This document shows, one piece after another, positions 14,399 through 25,545 of a stretch of DNA of 64,000 nt. The position numbers were made by a program, and so were the translations under genes. The notes beneath the pieces are model-generated. The model did not search any database and was not told where the DNA came from. It saw only the letters and a list, made by a program, of their open reading frames with translations. The stretch is from contig NC_092560.1 in assembly GCF_037038585.1 (NCBI RefSeq), positions 59,728,549-59,792,548 on the forward strand, read 5' to 3'. The stretch's first letter is position 1, and every line of letters starts with the position of its first letter. The DNA comes from Patagioenas fasciata (Eukaryota; Chordata; Aves; Columbiformes; Columbidae).

Positions 14399-17204
14399 AA
14401 AAAAGCAAAACATGTTAACAAGTCTAGATTATTCTTTGTTATCTCTACAGCTCTTCAGAATAAGACTAGGGGATGTTTAAGCAAGAGCTTATTGTTTAAT
14501 TTTTTCACTGCCTTTAGTCTGAATATGTCAGAAATATGAACCATGTTTCATTCCACTTTAACTGTTAATTTTGGTAACCATGGTGAACAGTGTAAAAGGG
14601 ATTCTCTTTTTATTCAGAGAAGGCCAGCAGTTAAGAGGTTAATCCGTTAAATCTGTTAATACTGCCCATATACATAATCAGCTGTGGAAATGAACAGTAT
14701 TGCAATTCCATTTTATGAAATCAAAATCATGACTAAGGTCACCTGAGTAATCCTTGAGAATAACAGCTTTAAAGAGAGAGATGTGTTTGTAATAAAATGC
14801 CCATTATCTACTTCCACCCATTGGGTAACCTGCTTTTACCCTCCGACCCACTGGTCTCCCATGCTGAAATGTCTGTGAGAGGTAGTGTTTCTGGAAATGA
14901 CACATCAGTGCCAGTGAATCTGCCTGGCCAGTGATGAAATGTCATTTCTGGATCCCTATCCTGAGGCAGCAGCATTCCCAGGAGCAGCAATCCACAGGGC
15001 TATACCACAGTCTTGGTTTGGAGAGGCAGTTAACAGCGAGGAGGGCAGAAAGCTCCTATGCCTGTAGCTTAGCAGATATACAGGAAAATTCCCAGATGCC
15101 AAGGGATTTATCTTCTCAAGAAGATGATTTTTATCCTCCTTCATGACAAGATAATTGGTCACACTGTAACTGTGTCTACCTGAAATCTGTGCATGTTCCT
15201 TGACAATGGTCTCTGCTGAAAGGATGATGTTCATTCTTCTTGTGCATTCCTCTGACACTTATGTCCTTCATATGTTTTCAGTCTAGCATTCTCTGGTCCC
15301 TGAACATCCAAGCACTGTTTTCATTGCTATCACTCTTTGTTCTGAATTTGAAGGAAGTGAAACTTCCATAATTATTCTCTGTATCTATCTTTCTCATTTT
15401 TCAACCATGAACTACTTTGACAGTTGAATAAGACTTTAAAAATAAAAATAAAAAAGTCATCCTATACAAGAGACTAGGCAGAGGAGTAAAAGCATAAAAT
15501 ACCCAAACCATTGGAAAAGCCATCTTGTCAAGCCCTCTTTAGGGACATAAGAGAACTAACATGCAAGAGAGGGCTTGTGAGTACTCTAATTAGGAATAAA
15601 GCTTTAATCAGAGCCTTCAGTCAATCATGAGAGACAAATCTTCGAAAATGAAGGATCATTAATTCTGGTTCACAGAACTATTTGTTTAACACAGATGATA
15701 GTCAGAAAACGCATTGCTTACACAGGGAAGGGCATAAATTTGAGCTCTGTGGAAGCCTTCCTAATTTCCTCTGTGTCACTGTGGTACGTTGTGCATAACT
15801 GTGATCTGCCTGGATGAGTGAATCACATGATTCACCCAATTTACCACAGTCTTTTGAGCTCACATAATGCAAAGTTATTCAAACTCTTTATCATTGAGAA
15901 GCATCAGCTACAATTTTGAATTTTGAGGAAATATTTGTGATTGTACATTAAATTTTCCATTATGCATTACAATTTTGGAAGTGTAATTCAAGTTTATGGG
16001 TTAACCTCTGGTCTCTCCTGCAGATCTGGGTCTGATTCTGTAGATAACCTTCCACTCTGTTGTATAAAGACCTGTAATACAAACAGGAGTTTACTGGGAT
16101 TTTCAAAATGGATGAAGTGCATAATTCCCTTTGTGAAAATGTTTTGAAAATAAAAATTGTGACAGTCTCTAAGAGAGGTAAACACCCTTTAGAAGTAATT
16201 GTATTTTATCCCATGTCTTAAGAAAATCACCTATGATGTGGATTATAACAGTACTGTTACAATATATTAGTAAAACAGAAAAATGGTGGCAAAATGTTAA
16301 GGATCTTCATTCATTATGAAAAGGTCTTTCCTAGAAACATGTTCATGTTTCAAGGTTGTATAAGTTCAAGGGAATAAATGCTACCTCATAAAATTCAAGG
16401 CATTAATGGGCAATTTAAAGTTCACCATCTTTCTTCTTGCTGAAGTCACCTTTCCCTTCCTGACACAGTTTAAGGTGCAAAGAAAAAGACAATGCAATCA
16501 TACTTTTTTGCTTTTTCAAATATTAGAAAGGAAAATATACTCAAGTCCAGTAACTGTTTCCTGTGTGGAGAAAGGAGCAAAAAATTACAGGGAAACACAC
16601 TGAACACATGATAACATTTTGAAATACAGTGTGTGAATTTGGAAAGAAAATTGTTTTAAAAACTAAATATTTTAAAGAAAAGAATACTTTAAATTATTAA
16701 GAAAAAGCAAAGCTGGAATTAAATCAGGACATTACAAGCATGTATTATGTTGCATGTATTATGTTGCATATTTATGTCTACCCATGCATTTTGTACAATC
16801 TAAATACCACTTTATCCATAACTCAAAAATAAGTTGTTTCAACTCAGTCACTGACATACACAGACATCCAGTGTGTCTGTGTTTGCTAGTGCTGCTATCT
16901 ACAACTTCATGCCATTTGAAATAAATTGCACCTTAAATTTGAAGGTAATTTTAGGTAGTTTGGTGTGCGGTACAGATCCCATCTTTGATACTTAGCAAGC
17001 CTGAGATCTTTCTAACTTGTGAAGTCTGGGTGTCTACAAACTAGTATGGATGTGTTTACGTTTATTACCTTTTTCCATGCATGCCTTGAAATGACTAAAT
17101 TACAGATATTTTACATGTGTTTTGTGGTAGAAGACAGATACCGTCCGCTAGTATAATTTATCATGAAACACCCTGTTTTACAAAATTACAGAAAAGCACA
17201 GCAA
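14399..17204. other. Unannotated sequence with one GC-richer patch
   Basis: No gene recognised. About 14800-15070 is clearly richer in GC than its surroundings and carries overlapping frames of up to 100 codons on both strands. It may be an old retroelement fragment, but I cannot name it. Near 15807-15824 an 8-bp inverted repeat (GTGAATCA, spacer CA, TGATTCAC) occurs. Confidence 0.5.
16737..16766. repeat. Short tandem duplication, 14-bp unit
   Basis: The unit GCATGTATTATGTT is present twice head to tail, followed by a partial third start (GCAT). A two-copy duplication like this is a typical small replication-slippage event. Confidence 0.85.
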
Positions 17205-17255
17205 TTTTCTTTTTTTCTTTTTTTCTTTTTTAAATTTTATTTTATTATTTTTTAT
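17205..17255. repeat. T-rich low-complexity tract
   Basis: Runs of T separated by single C (TTTTTTTC units), passing into TTTTATTTTATTATTTTTTATTT. No mobile element body is recognisable on either side. Confidence 0.8.
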
Positions 17256-17439
17256 TTCTGCGACTATGGCAAAATCTTCAAAGCCCAGAAGATGCCTTCT
17301 AGCTAAGAACTTAGCCATGTAATAAACAATTTTCATCAAAGCACTGGGTTTGTAGAAATGGAGTACAATTGTGAATTTAAAATTTTGATAATGTTCCTTA
17401 CTTATTAGCTATTTTGTCTTTTGTATTTTGACCTAATTC

Positions 17440-17600
17440 AGCCAGCAAAGGCATCAACCCTAATGTAAGATTAGGTACACATATATACACATACAGCAGC
17501 CCAAATCAGATTAGCTGCAATCAAGGTAATTGTGTTGAACAAAATTGTTCGTCTATGCTTTGCAGCTGCCTTTTGGATTCAGTGTTTGATCTCAAGTGAC
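17440..17600. other. Candidate conserved non-coding element with SOX-like dyad
   Basis: Non-repetitive sequence containing AGATTAGC and GGTAATTG homeodomain-type cores and, at 17537-17550, a dyad of GAACAA and TTGTTC arms separated by AA. Paired inverted AACAA/TTGTT motifs are the form used by dimeric SOX factors, although the usual spacing is larger. The regulatory role is inferred; only the motifs are seen. Confidence 0.25.
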
Positions 17601-19550
17601 TGAGTTACACACATGTTCTTCCTTAATCCTAGATAACTTAGGTTTTATTTTAATACATAGTCAGCTCTTTAAAACTCGAGAAGGAGAGTACAGCATATTT
17701 AGTTTTGCATATAAATTAACTCATATTTTCTTTTATTATTTTCCTTTGGTATAATTCAAATTTATTCAATTGGCACTATGTGGAATTGAGGATCCCAAAA
17801 TCTAAGGTAGTCATCTAGACTGCCTGCTCTCCAGTAGTCAAAAGCTAATTCCTTAGTTAGTCTTCCTGTTTTTTCAGCAATTAAAGTTAAACTCTGACCA
17901 TACTCAGAGTGCTAAATACCACACAGTGAGAAAGCAGGTGCCTTTCCTGTATATTGCTCCTACACTCTTACAATCTGTATGTAGGAAGGCAGTATGGCTT
18001 CTCATAAGTTCCAGTAGATATGTTTAGAGAAAAAAAGAAAATGGGAGAAAAAGATATGGGAGCTGTGATTAGTTAGGTTTTCTCAGTCTGAGTGTGCTTG
18101 AAGTCATGATTCCCATGTTACAGAAAGTATCTGAACTCACAGTTATAACCATAACTTATAAGTATGGTGACATCTGAGTTCTGGTAGCTGTTACTCTTCA
18201 TATTGAAACCTAGGTGCTATCAGTCCAGTAGGGCAACAGTCCAGATGACGAGAAAGATGAGCCCTACTTTTGCCTAGGATTTTGACGCTTAGCTGCTTCT
18301 TGAATGATTACTATAGTTACTATCTGTCCAACTTGACTTCACAAACCTTTACTTTTACACATGTTGTAATATAAGTTTCCTATTTTTGTAAGACAAAAAG
18401 TTGCATTTTTTGGTGGACAAACAGATGACTTTTACAGTTACATTGAAAAGATACTGTCTCCTTGCCTTATCCCTCAGAGCGAGAAATAATTAAGTTTCTA
18501 AAGGATGGTCTTGTAGTTGTGAGCTATTTTTCTTCCATGAAGAATAAAACAAAGGATGAAAAGAAAAATTAACATTTCATATATAGAACACATGCTGACA
18601 CTAAACTCAGCTATCATGTTTCTAGGAACAAGAGATAAAACTGGATCAATAAAAAGAATTTTTTTCAAAACTTTTGAGGTTCATATTTTGTTTTGAGGTT
18701 CTTCAGTCTTTGTGCAGACCCCAAAAAAAGCTTTTATACTGTTTATACTGTTATTTATGGTAGTTATTAAGAAAGAAGAAAATATTACCTTCCAAAATCA
18801 GCCGAGTTTGACCTGCAGGTTGTGTATAAGAAAAAATCCAACTTATCCAAACATTATCTTTTTAAGTTCCGTGAAGGTCTTTCCAAGAGGAAGAGGAAAA
18901 AAAAAAAAGGAAGTACTACATGAGAAGCTCATTGTTAAGCCTATTATCTACAAGCTTTTGTCCTTGTGAAAGTCAAAGTGGCTGTAATATCTGGAACAAT
19001 CTCCAACAGCTACAAGGGGATTTGCCTAATTCTTCTTTCCCTTTGAAAATATCAGTTTCTGTTTCTCCCTTGAGGAAATGAGCTATGAATAAATCCTCTG
19101 AGCCATATGCCGTCATGCAGGGTTTTGTCTTCTAGGTCTGCTTTATGAGTAAATATAACCATTCCCAGGAAATCTCCATCCCAGAATTTCTGTTCTGTTG
19201 CCTCAGGACTGAAATTCCTTGCTTATGACTACAAAAAGCTATGAGTATATATATTTATATATATACATGCATAGGTTTTAATATATACATATACTTTTAA
19301 ATATATATTAGTATCAACAGTTTTTATAGTGGAGTCCTCAGTTACTAATTAATTAACACACAAATTATGTATCTTTTGTTAAAGGGCTTCGATGTGGAAG
19401 GGAAGGTGAATTGCAGAGTTTTATACAGTTAATCCCTCCACAGTGGAGCTATTTATACATAATTTTCCTGCACTTGGCTAATGGATGAAGTTACACGGAG
19501 TAGGCTACACAACCTCTGTGTTTTTACTGTCTTCTTTGTGCCTTTTATTT
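17601..19550. other. Unannotated AT-rich sequence
   Basis: No gene recognised. It contains an AT-rich run at about 19243-19312 made of TATATAT blocks, and one 85-codon plus-strand frame at 18712-18969 that is lysine-rich because it crosses an A-run. Confidence 0.6.
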
Positions 19551-19597
19551 TTGTTGTTGTTGTTGTTGTTGTTGTTGGTTTTTTTTGGTTTTTTTTT
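19551..19597. repeat. (TTG)n microsatellite with flanking T/G run
   Basis: About nine TTG units at 19551-19577, then GGTTTTTTTTGG and a second T-run. Confidence 0.9.
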
Positions 19598-19904
19598 ATG
19601 ATAGATTGTAAGCATTGATCTCATTAATAGAAGTGGGTTACTCTTGATGTCCCTGTAAAGATTGCTACTCATGTTTTTACTCTGATACAAGACTTAGTCT
19701 TTAATGTGCCAGTGATTATGCCACGTTTGACACAGTCTTACACAGATCAATCTATTCTTGGGCTGGGATACTCGGTAGCACAGAGCTCAACACAGACTGC
19801 TTGCTGAGTCTTGGGCAAACTTTGGAGCAGATGTTTGAGTAATATTATCTCTAGTCTCTAATTTAAAGAGAGTACAGGATTCTCCACAATACACAGAATG
19901 ACTG

Positions 19905-20010
19905 AGATCTGTTCTCAGATACCAATGATTTGTTATGCAACCTTGGATAAGTCCCATAATCTTTCCATCTGTTTTCCTGTCTGTCCTCTTTATATTATTA
20001 CTAGAGCTAG
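19905..20010 (+). mobile_element. MIR-like ancient SINE relic
   Basis: The order of words follows the MIR core in plus orientation: ATGCAACCTTGGATAAGTCC, then CATAATCTTTCCATC, then GTTTTCCTGTCTGTC, then TATTATTACTAGAGC. The MIR consensus has the matching series (a GTGACCTTGGGCAAGTCACT word, CTCTCTG, GTTTCCTCATCTG, AATAATA). Divergence is high, as expected for an element that predates amniotes. A 159-codon minus-strand frame at 19787-20266 crosses this relic and is therefore not a gene candidate. Confidence 0.55.
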
Positions 20011-20589
20011 CACAGAAATGGAACTCACTTCCTATGAAAAATTCAGATAATTTTGAAAGTTGCCAGTTCGGGAAGAATAAATTAAAACCAGAATTTCCTG
20101 AATTACAACAAATTTCTGAATAAAATCGTTCTGTGTCAGTGAAGAGAACTCTGCACAACCATTTCTTTGTAAGTACTAATTTTGTAACAAGAAATATGGA
20201 AGTAGTGATCACATAATCGAGGTGATGTCTCAGGAATCTAAATATATAGTTTTGTAATACGTACAATTACCAACAGATTAAAGTATCTAAAGGTTTCAGC
20301 ATCTCTAGAAGTTGCTTACTAGCTAAACAAATGGTCTATATGATATTAAATTAAGCTTACAAAAGACTTAGAATTACATAAGAATATTTAAAATTGTGTA
20401 AAGTTTTATGTTATTGAGGCTTCGGTAGAAAATAAAACAGCCTGTGTCTAAGCCCTCTTCCCCTCAGCCTAGTGAATTAAGTATGCAGTATCAGGAAATT
20501 TAAAACCTTTCTTATACGGGAAATCTTTAAAAAAGAAATACAGAGAGTCATCTCTGCAATTGCAAATTATATGCATTTTGCCAAGTTTC

Positions 20590-20960
20590 CTCCATGATTT
20601 GATAACTCTTACTGTAGCTGTCCTTGTAAATATGACAATAAATTTTTAAATCTCCAGAGAACTGGTAAATACAGGCAGATGCACTTAACTGCTGGTGAGC
20701 AACAAAAGTCAGTCTGCAGGAAACTGTGGCACTAATGTAGCTCTTGATTAATCTCTAATTACACTTTTGTCATCTTAGCAGGGAGACAAAACTATAGCAG
20801 TTCCTAAATAGGCAGGCAGCATTTTGGCACCTAGCAACCAGCAGTTCTTTCATATTAGCTGCAGTGGACTCTGTGCTGTTACATGGAAGGTGGTTATGGA
20901 TCACTGCTCTATTATTTATAGAGCAGCATTTACAGAGGCCTTCACAACAGTATATAAATT
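20590..20960. other. Candidate conserved non-coding regulatory block
   Basis: Non-repetitive sequence containing CTTGATTAATC, CTCTAATTACAC, CCTAGCAACC (an RFX X-box-half-like word), a 9-bp hairpin at 20904-20926 and several GCAGC words. There is no open reading frame of note. Of the non-coding stretches in the window this has one of the densest sets of recognisable transcription-factor words. The function is inferred; conservation was not tested. Confidence 0.3.
20904..20926. promoter_or_regulatory. Hairpin with MEF2-type site
   Basis: The arms CTGCTCTAT (20904-20912) and ATAGAGCAG (20918-20926) are perfect reverse complements around a five-base TATTT spacer. Bases 20912-20921 (TTATTTATAG) match the MEF2 consensus YTAWWWWTAR. 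MEF2 binding is inferred from sequence only. Confidence 0.4.
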
Positions 20961-21992
20961 AGCAGCTTAATAGGCCATTGCTAACTAAAAACATGGCAGG
21001 AGCTGAAGCATCAAGTATGAAATTAAAATGTGACTTGGAGATAATAATGTTTGTAACACAGATAGAAAGGAATGTCGATATATTTCCCTGTTAACCATTT
21101 CATGGGCAGAATACAGTATGGTCTAAGTATTTTCATATGAATGTGCGTGTGCCTATCTTTCTCATTTCTTGTATGCATATGTGTATGTATGTGAATATAT
21201 AGGCACACATATTTATATGCAATAGATCTCTTCTTATATTTTCTCAAATAGGATTTTTAAAGACTAGTGTAAAAGCTTGTCCATATTTTTTTGCAGTAGG
21301 CTAATATAGCACAGAAGTGGATGAACTAGGAGAGGGGTGCTAAAAGGGATCTGCTAATTGGACAGCAGGGTGCAACAACACTCCAAGTGTCTTTGTGAAA
21401 GAGCCTTATTAGCTATCAGTCAGACAAATAACACTAAGTTTCTTCTGCCTCCTGTTCTTTGGTAACTTGTCAGTGAGAAGACTCACTCCAAAGAAAGACC
21501 TCACACCTCTATTTGATGTCATTCAGAGTGAATAAGTTGCAAAAGTGATAAATACAGCAAATGACTGTTGGCAAGCTGCAGTTGAATCCTTATTTAATAA
21601 ACTAAAGAAAGACATAAATTAATGTTTAAATGTTAGGCATTCTGGAATAAGAGAATAGGATTATTAAGAATGGGAAAACATTAGCAGAGGACAGCAAAAC
21701 CATAAATCTTTCATTTGCAGTGCTTCCTTCATTAAACCAATGCTTGGTAATGTAAGACAATTCTAACCTATACCGTGGTGGTTACTGAAGCTTCTGCTGG
21801 ACTGGGTCCCATTTTGTTTTTTCCTTCTCAAACATATAATCAGAGAAAGTCCCTGTATAGGAGGAGAGAGCTGACAGTCTGGGAAGGCATGGCAGATGAT
21901 GGAGAGGAAGGAACTCAGCTGCATTCACTTCCCATGTTCATGTAGCTGACTGGTGAAAGGGTCAGAAAAGGGAGGCTGCATTGGTTATTACC
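20961..21992. other. Unannotated sequence
   Basis: No gene recognised. A TATGTG/CATATG-rich patch lies at about 21130-21235. The 74-codon minus-strand frame there is a product of this simple composition. Confidence 0.6.
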
Positions 21993-22050
21993 ATCCGCTG
22001 AAATCAATAGCAAGATTGGTATTATCTTCAGTGGAAGAGGAAGTTGTCTT
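21993..22050. repeat. Ancient amniote interspersed repeat fragment
   Basis: The words CTGAAATCAATAGCAAGATT and ATTATCTTCAGTGGAAGAGG follow the pattern of a repeat common in sauropsid DNA, in which two ATTGACTTCAATGG-like words in tandem are joined by GCAAAAC-type sequence. It is diverged. The family name is not known to me. Confidence 0.42.
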
Positions 22051-22898
22051 CCATTTTGTATCAAAAAAACCATTGCTATATGTGCTTTACCAAGTCATCT
22101 TTCTTGACCATGCTTTTGGTTACTAGATGCTTACAGAGATTTTTTTAAAGCCTTAGAAGTTATATGTGGTATATCTTCATTTTTGTAGGTAATGGTATTT
22201 TATTTTGTGGTTCTCACCCAGAAAATCATTCCCCCTCAAAGTTAGCCTATAGATGATGCACATTTGCATGTAGAAATTACCCAGCAATGTGTTTTGTGAT
22301 TATAAACCAGAGCTCCAGTGAAGGGTAACATCATATACTCATAGAATAAATAAAAAATATTGAAAATTAGAGTTCAAAAATTTTGACAATGTCCAAAATT
22401 ACTGTGCTGTAGAATTTCTTCCAGCTGGACAGGTTGCCCATTTCTAAAATTCCGTACAGAGGCACTCTTCTACAGTGATGAGCACAGAACCAAAATCCAG
22501 GGGTTTAGTCCAAACAGGTAGCTCTACTCCTCTAAAATAATGTTTTCTGTAGTGACCTCTGCCTTGTTTTAAGCTTAACAAAAAAAAAATAGCCAACAGG
22601 GAAGTAGATAATGTGCACCCTCATTTCACTGAGGTTTGATTTCTCTTGAGCAACCTTGTGAAGGATACTGCTAATGTTGGTTCCTCCGCTGGGGACATCC
22701 AAAACTATAGCTGTGACCCCTCCTACCGTTACTGTGAGGTCACAGAGCTTTATGTGGGATTTAGTAGAGTGTAAGTCATAGCATATACATAGTATGTATT
22801 TGGGCTATTTAATAGCAGAATAAGTAGTCAGAGACCTGAGCAGGTGACTTCTAAAGGTATTTTTCTTTTTCCTAGATAGATTTTCAGGTTGAAAATCA
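22051..22898. other. Unannotated sequence upstream of CR1
   Basis: No gene recognised. AT-rich, with one A-run near 22580. The element starting at 22899 is 5'-truncated, so this stretch is the pre-insertion flank. Confidence 0.6.
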
Positions 22899-24022
22899 GG
22901 TTTGACCAACATGATAGCCTTCTATGATGGTATGACTGGTTGGGTAGATGAGGGAAGAGCAGTGGACGTTGTCTACCTTGACTTCAACAAGGCTTTTGAT
23001 GCTGTCTCTCAAAACCTCCTCACAGGCAAGCTCAGGAAGTGCAGGTTGGATGAATGCACAGTGAGATGGATATAAACTGGCTGGATGGCAGAGCTCAGAG
23101 GGTTGTGATCAATGATACAGAGTCTGGTTGGAGGTCTGTAGTTAGTGGTGTTCCCCAGGGGTCAGTATTAAGTCCAGTCCTGTTCAACCTGTTTGTCAAT
23201 GACCTGGATGAGACATAGTGCATCCTCAGCAAGTTTGCTGATGATACCAAACTGGGACAAACATCTGACACACCAGAAGGCTGTGCTGCCATTCACCGAG
23301 GCAGGCTGGAGGACTGGGCAGAGAAGAACCTGAAGAAGTTTAACAAGGGCAAGTGTGGGGTCCTGCACCTGTAGAGGAATAACCCCAGGTACCAGTACAG
23401 TTTCGAGGTGAACCTGCTGGAAAGCAGCACTGTGGAGAAGAACTTGGGAGTTCTGGTCGACAATAGGTTGGCCCTTGTGGTCAAGAAGGCCAACAGTATC
23501 CTGGGGTGCATTAGGAAAAGTGTGACCAGCTGGTTGAGGGACATCGCTCTCTGATCTACCCCGGTGAGGTCGTATCTGGAGTACTGCATCTGGTTCAGTG
23601 CTCCTCAGTTTAAGAAGGGCAAGGAATTACTGGAGGGCATCCGGCAGTAGGCTACAAAGATGATGAGGGGCCTAGAGCGCCTTTCTTACGAGGAGAGACT
23701 GAGAGAGCTGGGTCTGTTCAGCCTGGAGAAGAGAAGGCTGGGAGGGGATCTCATCAATGTTTATAAATACCTCAAGGGTGGATGTCAAGAGGATGGGACC
23801 AGACTCCTTTCAGTGATGCCCAACTATAACATGAGGGGAAATGGGCACCGACTGAAGCATAGGAGGTTTCATCTGAATATGAGGAGAAAACTTCTTTACT
23901 TTGAGGGTGCCAGAGCACTGGAACAGGCTGCCCAAAGAGGTTGTGGAGTCTCCTTCTCTAGAGACATTCAAGACCCGCCTGGATACATTCCTGTGCTATT
24001 TACTCTAGGTGCATCTGTTTAG
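22899..24022 (+). pseudogene. Remnant of CR1 ORF2 (reverse transcriptase), broken
   Basis: The remaining coding part of the CR1 element cannot make a working enzyme. In the first frame a TAA lies at 23073-23075, soon after the YLDF motif. The FADD motif is in a different frame (offset two), showing at least one frameshift, and that second frame has TAG at 23216-23218 and again at 23372-23374. Nearer the end a frame is open at 23660-24022 (about 120 codons, [20 protein letters not shown]), matching the conserved region C-terminal to the CR1 RT domain. The N-terminal endonuclease is absent. Confidence 0.9.
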
Positions 24023-24088
24023 CAGATGGGTTGGACTAGATGATCTCCAGAGGTTCCTGCCAACCCCAGCTATTCTGTGATTCTATGG
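22899..24088 (+). mobile_element. CR1 LINE, 5'-truncated, avian type
   Basis: A copy of the chicken-repeat-1 non-LTR retrotransposon, about 1.2 kb, beginning inside the reverse-transcriptase domain and running to the 3' end. The first frame reads GLTN..IAFYD and then YLDFNKAFDA at 22974-23003, the RT motif with the first catalytic Asp. The FADD catalytic box is at 23234-23245. The 3' UTR carries GGTTGGACTAGATGATCTCC and ends in ATTCTGTGATTCTATG, the diagnostic CR1 tail. Full-length CR1 is about 4.5 kb, so most of the element is missing, as usual for these elements. It is the youngest-looking long element in the window. Confidence 0.95.
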
Positions 24089-24132
24089 TACCGTGAATCT
24101 GTGAAAGTGTGTAAGAGTAATTTTTAATCTTC

Positions 24133-24158
24133 TTTTTTTTTTTTTTTTTTTTTTTTTT
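24133..24158. repeat. Poly-T run (26 T)
   Basis: The longest homopolymer in the window, 45 bases downstream of the CR1 3' end. It is not part of the CR1 tail, which in this family is an ATTCTATG-type repeat and not poly-A. Confidence 0.95.
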
Positions 24159-25420
24159 GTCTACAGAGATCACTGGTGAATTAGATTAAGAAAGGACAGC
24201 TCATGTTTCTACTAAAAAAAAATCACTGATCATCAAACTATTCTCATCATAATGCTATAATACTTCATTAACTAGTTGATTTCTATGACGGCGCTCAAAT
24301 AAATGGTATCTGAGATGCATTTGAGACAGGAATTATGAATTGATATGACATTGAGAGGCTGATAATTTGTCCTCACTGGGTAGTTTGAGTTTCAACAGTA
24401 AAAGTAAACCTGTTTGAGAATTTTTGATCCTGCAGCAGGTCAAATTTACAAGTAAACCGAGCCTCATGTGATAGAGCTCTGCTTAGATGCAGGTTTCCCC
24501 AACTTCAATGTGACTGTGGGGCTTGTTTTGTGTAGTTGCTGATCCAGCTCTTGGGAAGGAAATGTATTTTGACAGTGGAGATATAAAACCATTGATTAGG
24601 AATTTTTAACTTATTTTTTTTAGAATTCATGTTACAAGCGTTTTAAAATTGAGTCTCTGCACCAAGTAAAGTCCTTGTGCAAATATACCTCATAATCCAG
24701 AGAACTGTAATCTGTAATCAGAATAAGGAAAGCAAAAGAAAATTATTAAAAGTTGTGAATACACAGTCATTTTTATTACTGCATGATTTTGTAGCTGCAC
24801 ATAATTAAGGCTGTTAATACACTTGAAGTATTCATTTCCATATCTTAATATGTTTGATTTCTAAGGGTACTATTGTCACCCAGACTGATCTATGGTTTCA
24901 CATGCCCATTTGGGGAAAAAAAAAATCACTATCTTAAATTTATACATATTTCTAATACATCTCTTCAGTCTTAATTCCATGTTAATTTAAACCTAAATCC
25001 AATAAAATATTTTTGCTTTATTTTATTTTGTTGGAGTGTTAAACATATTCAGTGATTATTGTACCAAAAGGGAGCTGAATTTATTGTGCTCAGCATAGAA
25101 GAAATTAGAAAAATATTTTTAATTAAAAAATTACCTCAAAAGACGGATAATAAAAGGATCACAAATGAAATTAAAAAGATATATTGTCAATTACCTTTGA
25201 TGATACAATTTCCAGCAATTTGTTCAAAGATGACACCTTAGATTTAATGAATCACTTTCGAGGGGTATTTTTCAATGAAATGTCTCTCTCTGGTGAGTAA
25301 TTTAGAATAAATAAATCCATACTTGTATCAACACAAAAAATAAAGTCCTTTTATTAGCCTTCTGGATTTATTAGACATGGATATTTAAGGATTAGAAAGA
25401 ACTCCTGACACTAAGGTTTA
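24159..25420. other. Unannotated AT-rich sequence
   Basis: No gene recognised. About 25060-25270 is very AT-rich (TTTTTAATTAAAAAATTACC and similar) and non-repetitive, and could be regulatory, but nothing can be shown. Confidence 0.55.
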
Positions 25421-25545
25421 GGGTCATTAGGCAGGTCATTAGAGCTTTGAACAGTAAATCTGTGCAAGACAGCTTCAGCTGATGACTTCAATTAGGCAAT
25501 TTGTTTACCAATCATTATAAATTTCATTTCATAAAATGTATAGAC
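25421..25545. other. Candidate conserved non-coding element with forkhead word
   Basis: The stretch contains GGTCATTAG words, a CAGCTTCAGCTGATGAC block, CAATTAGG (25489-25496), TTGTTTAC (25501-25508, the reverse complement of the forkhead core GTAAACAA) and CAATCATTATAAATTTC. No repeat and no open frame are present. A developmental enhancer is a plausible reading, but only the motifs are seen. Confidence 0.28.

Noticed and set aside
19787..20266. 159-codon minus-strand frame
   Set aside because: It crosses a MIR-like relic in antisense and has no family resemblance.
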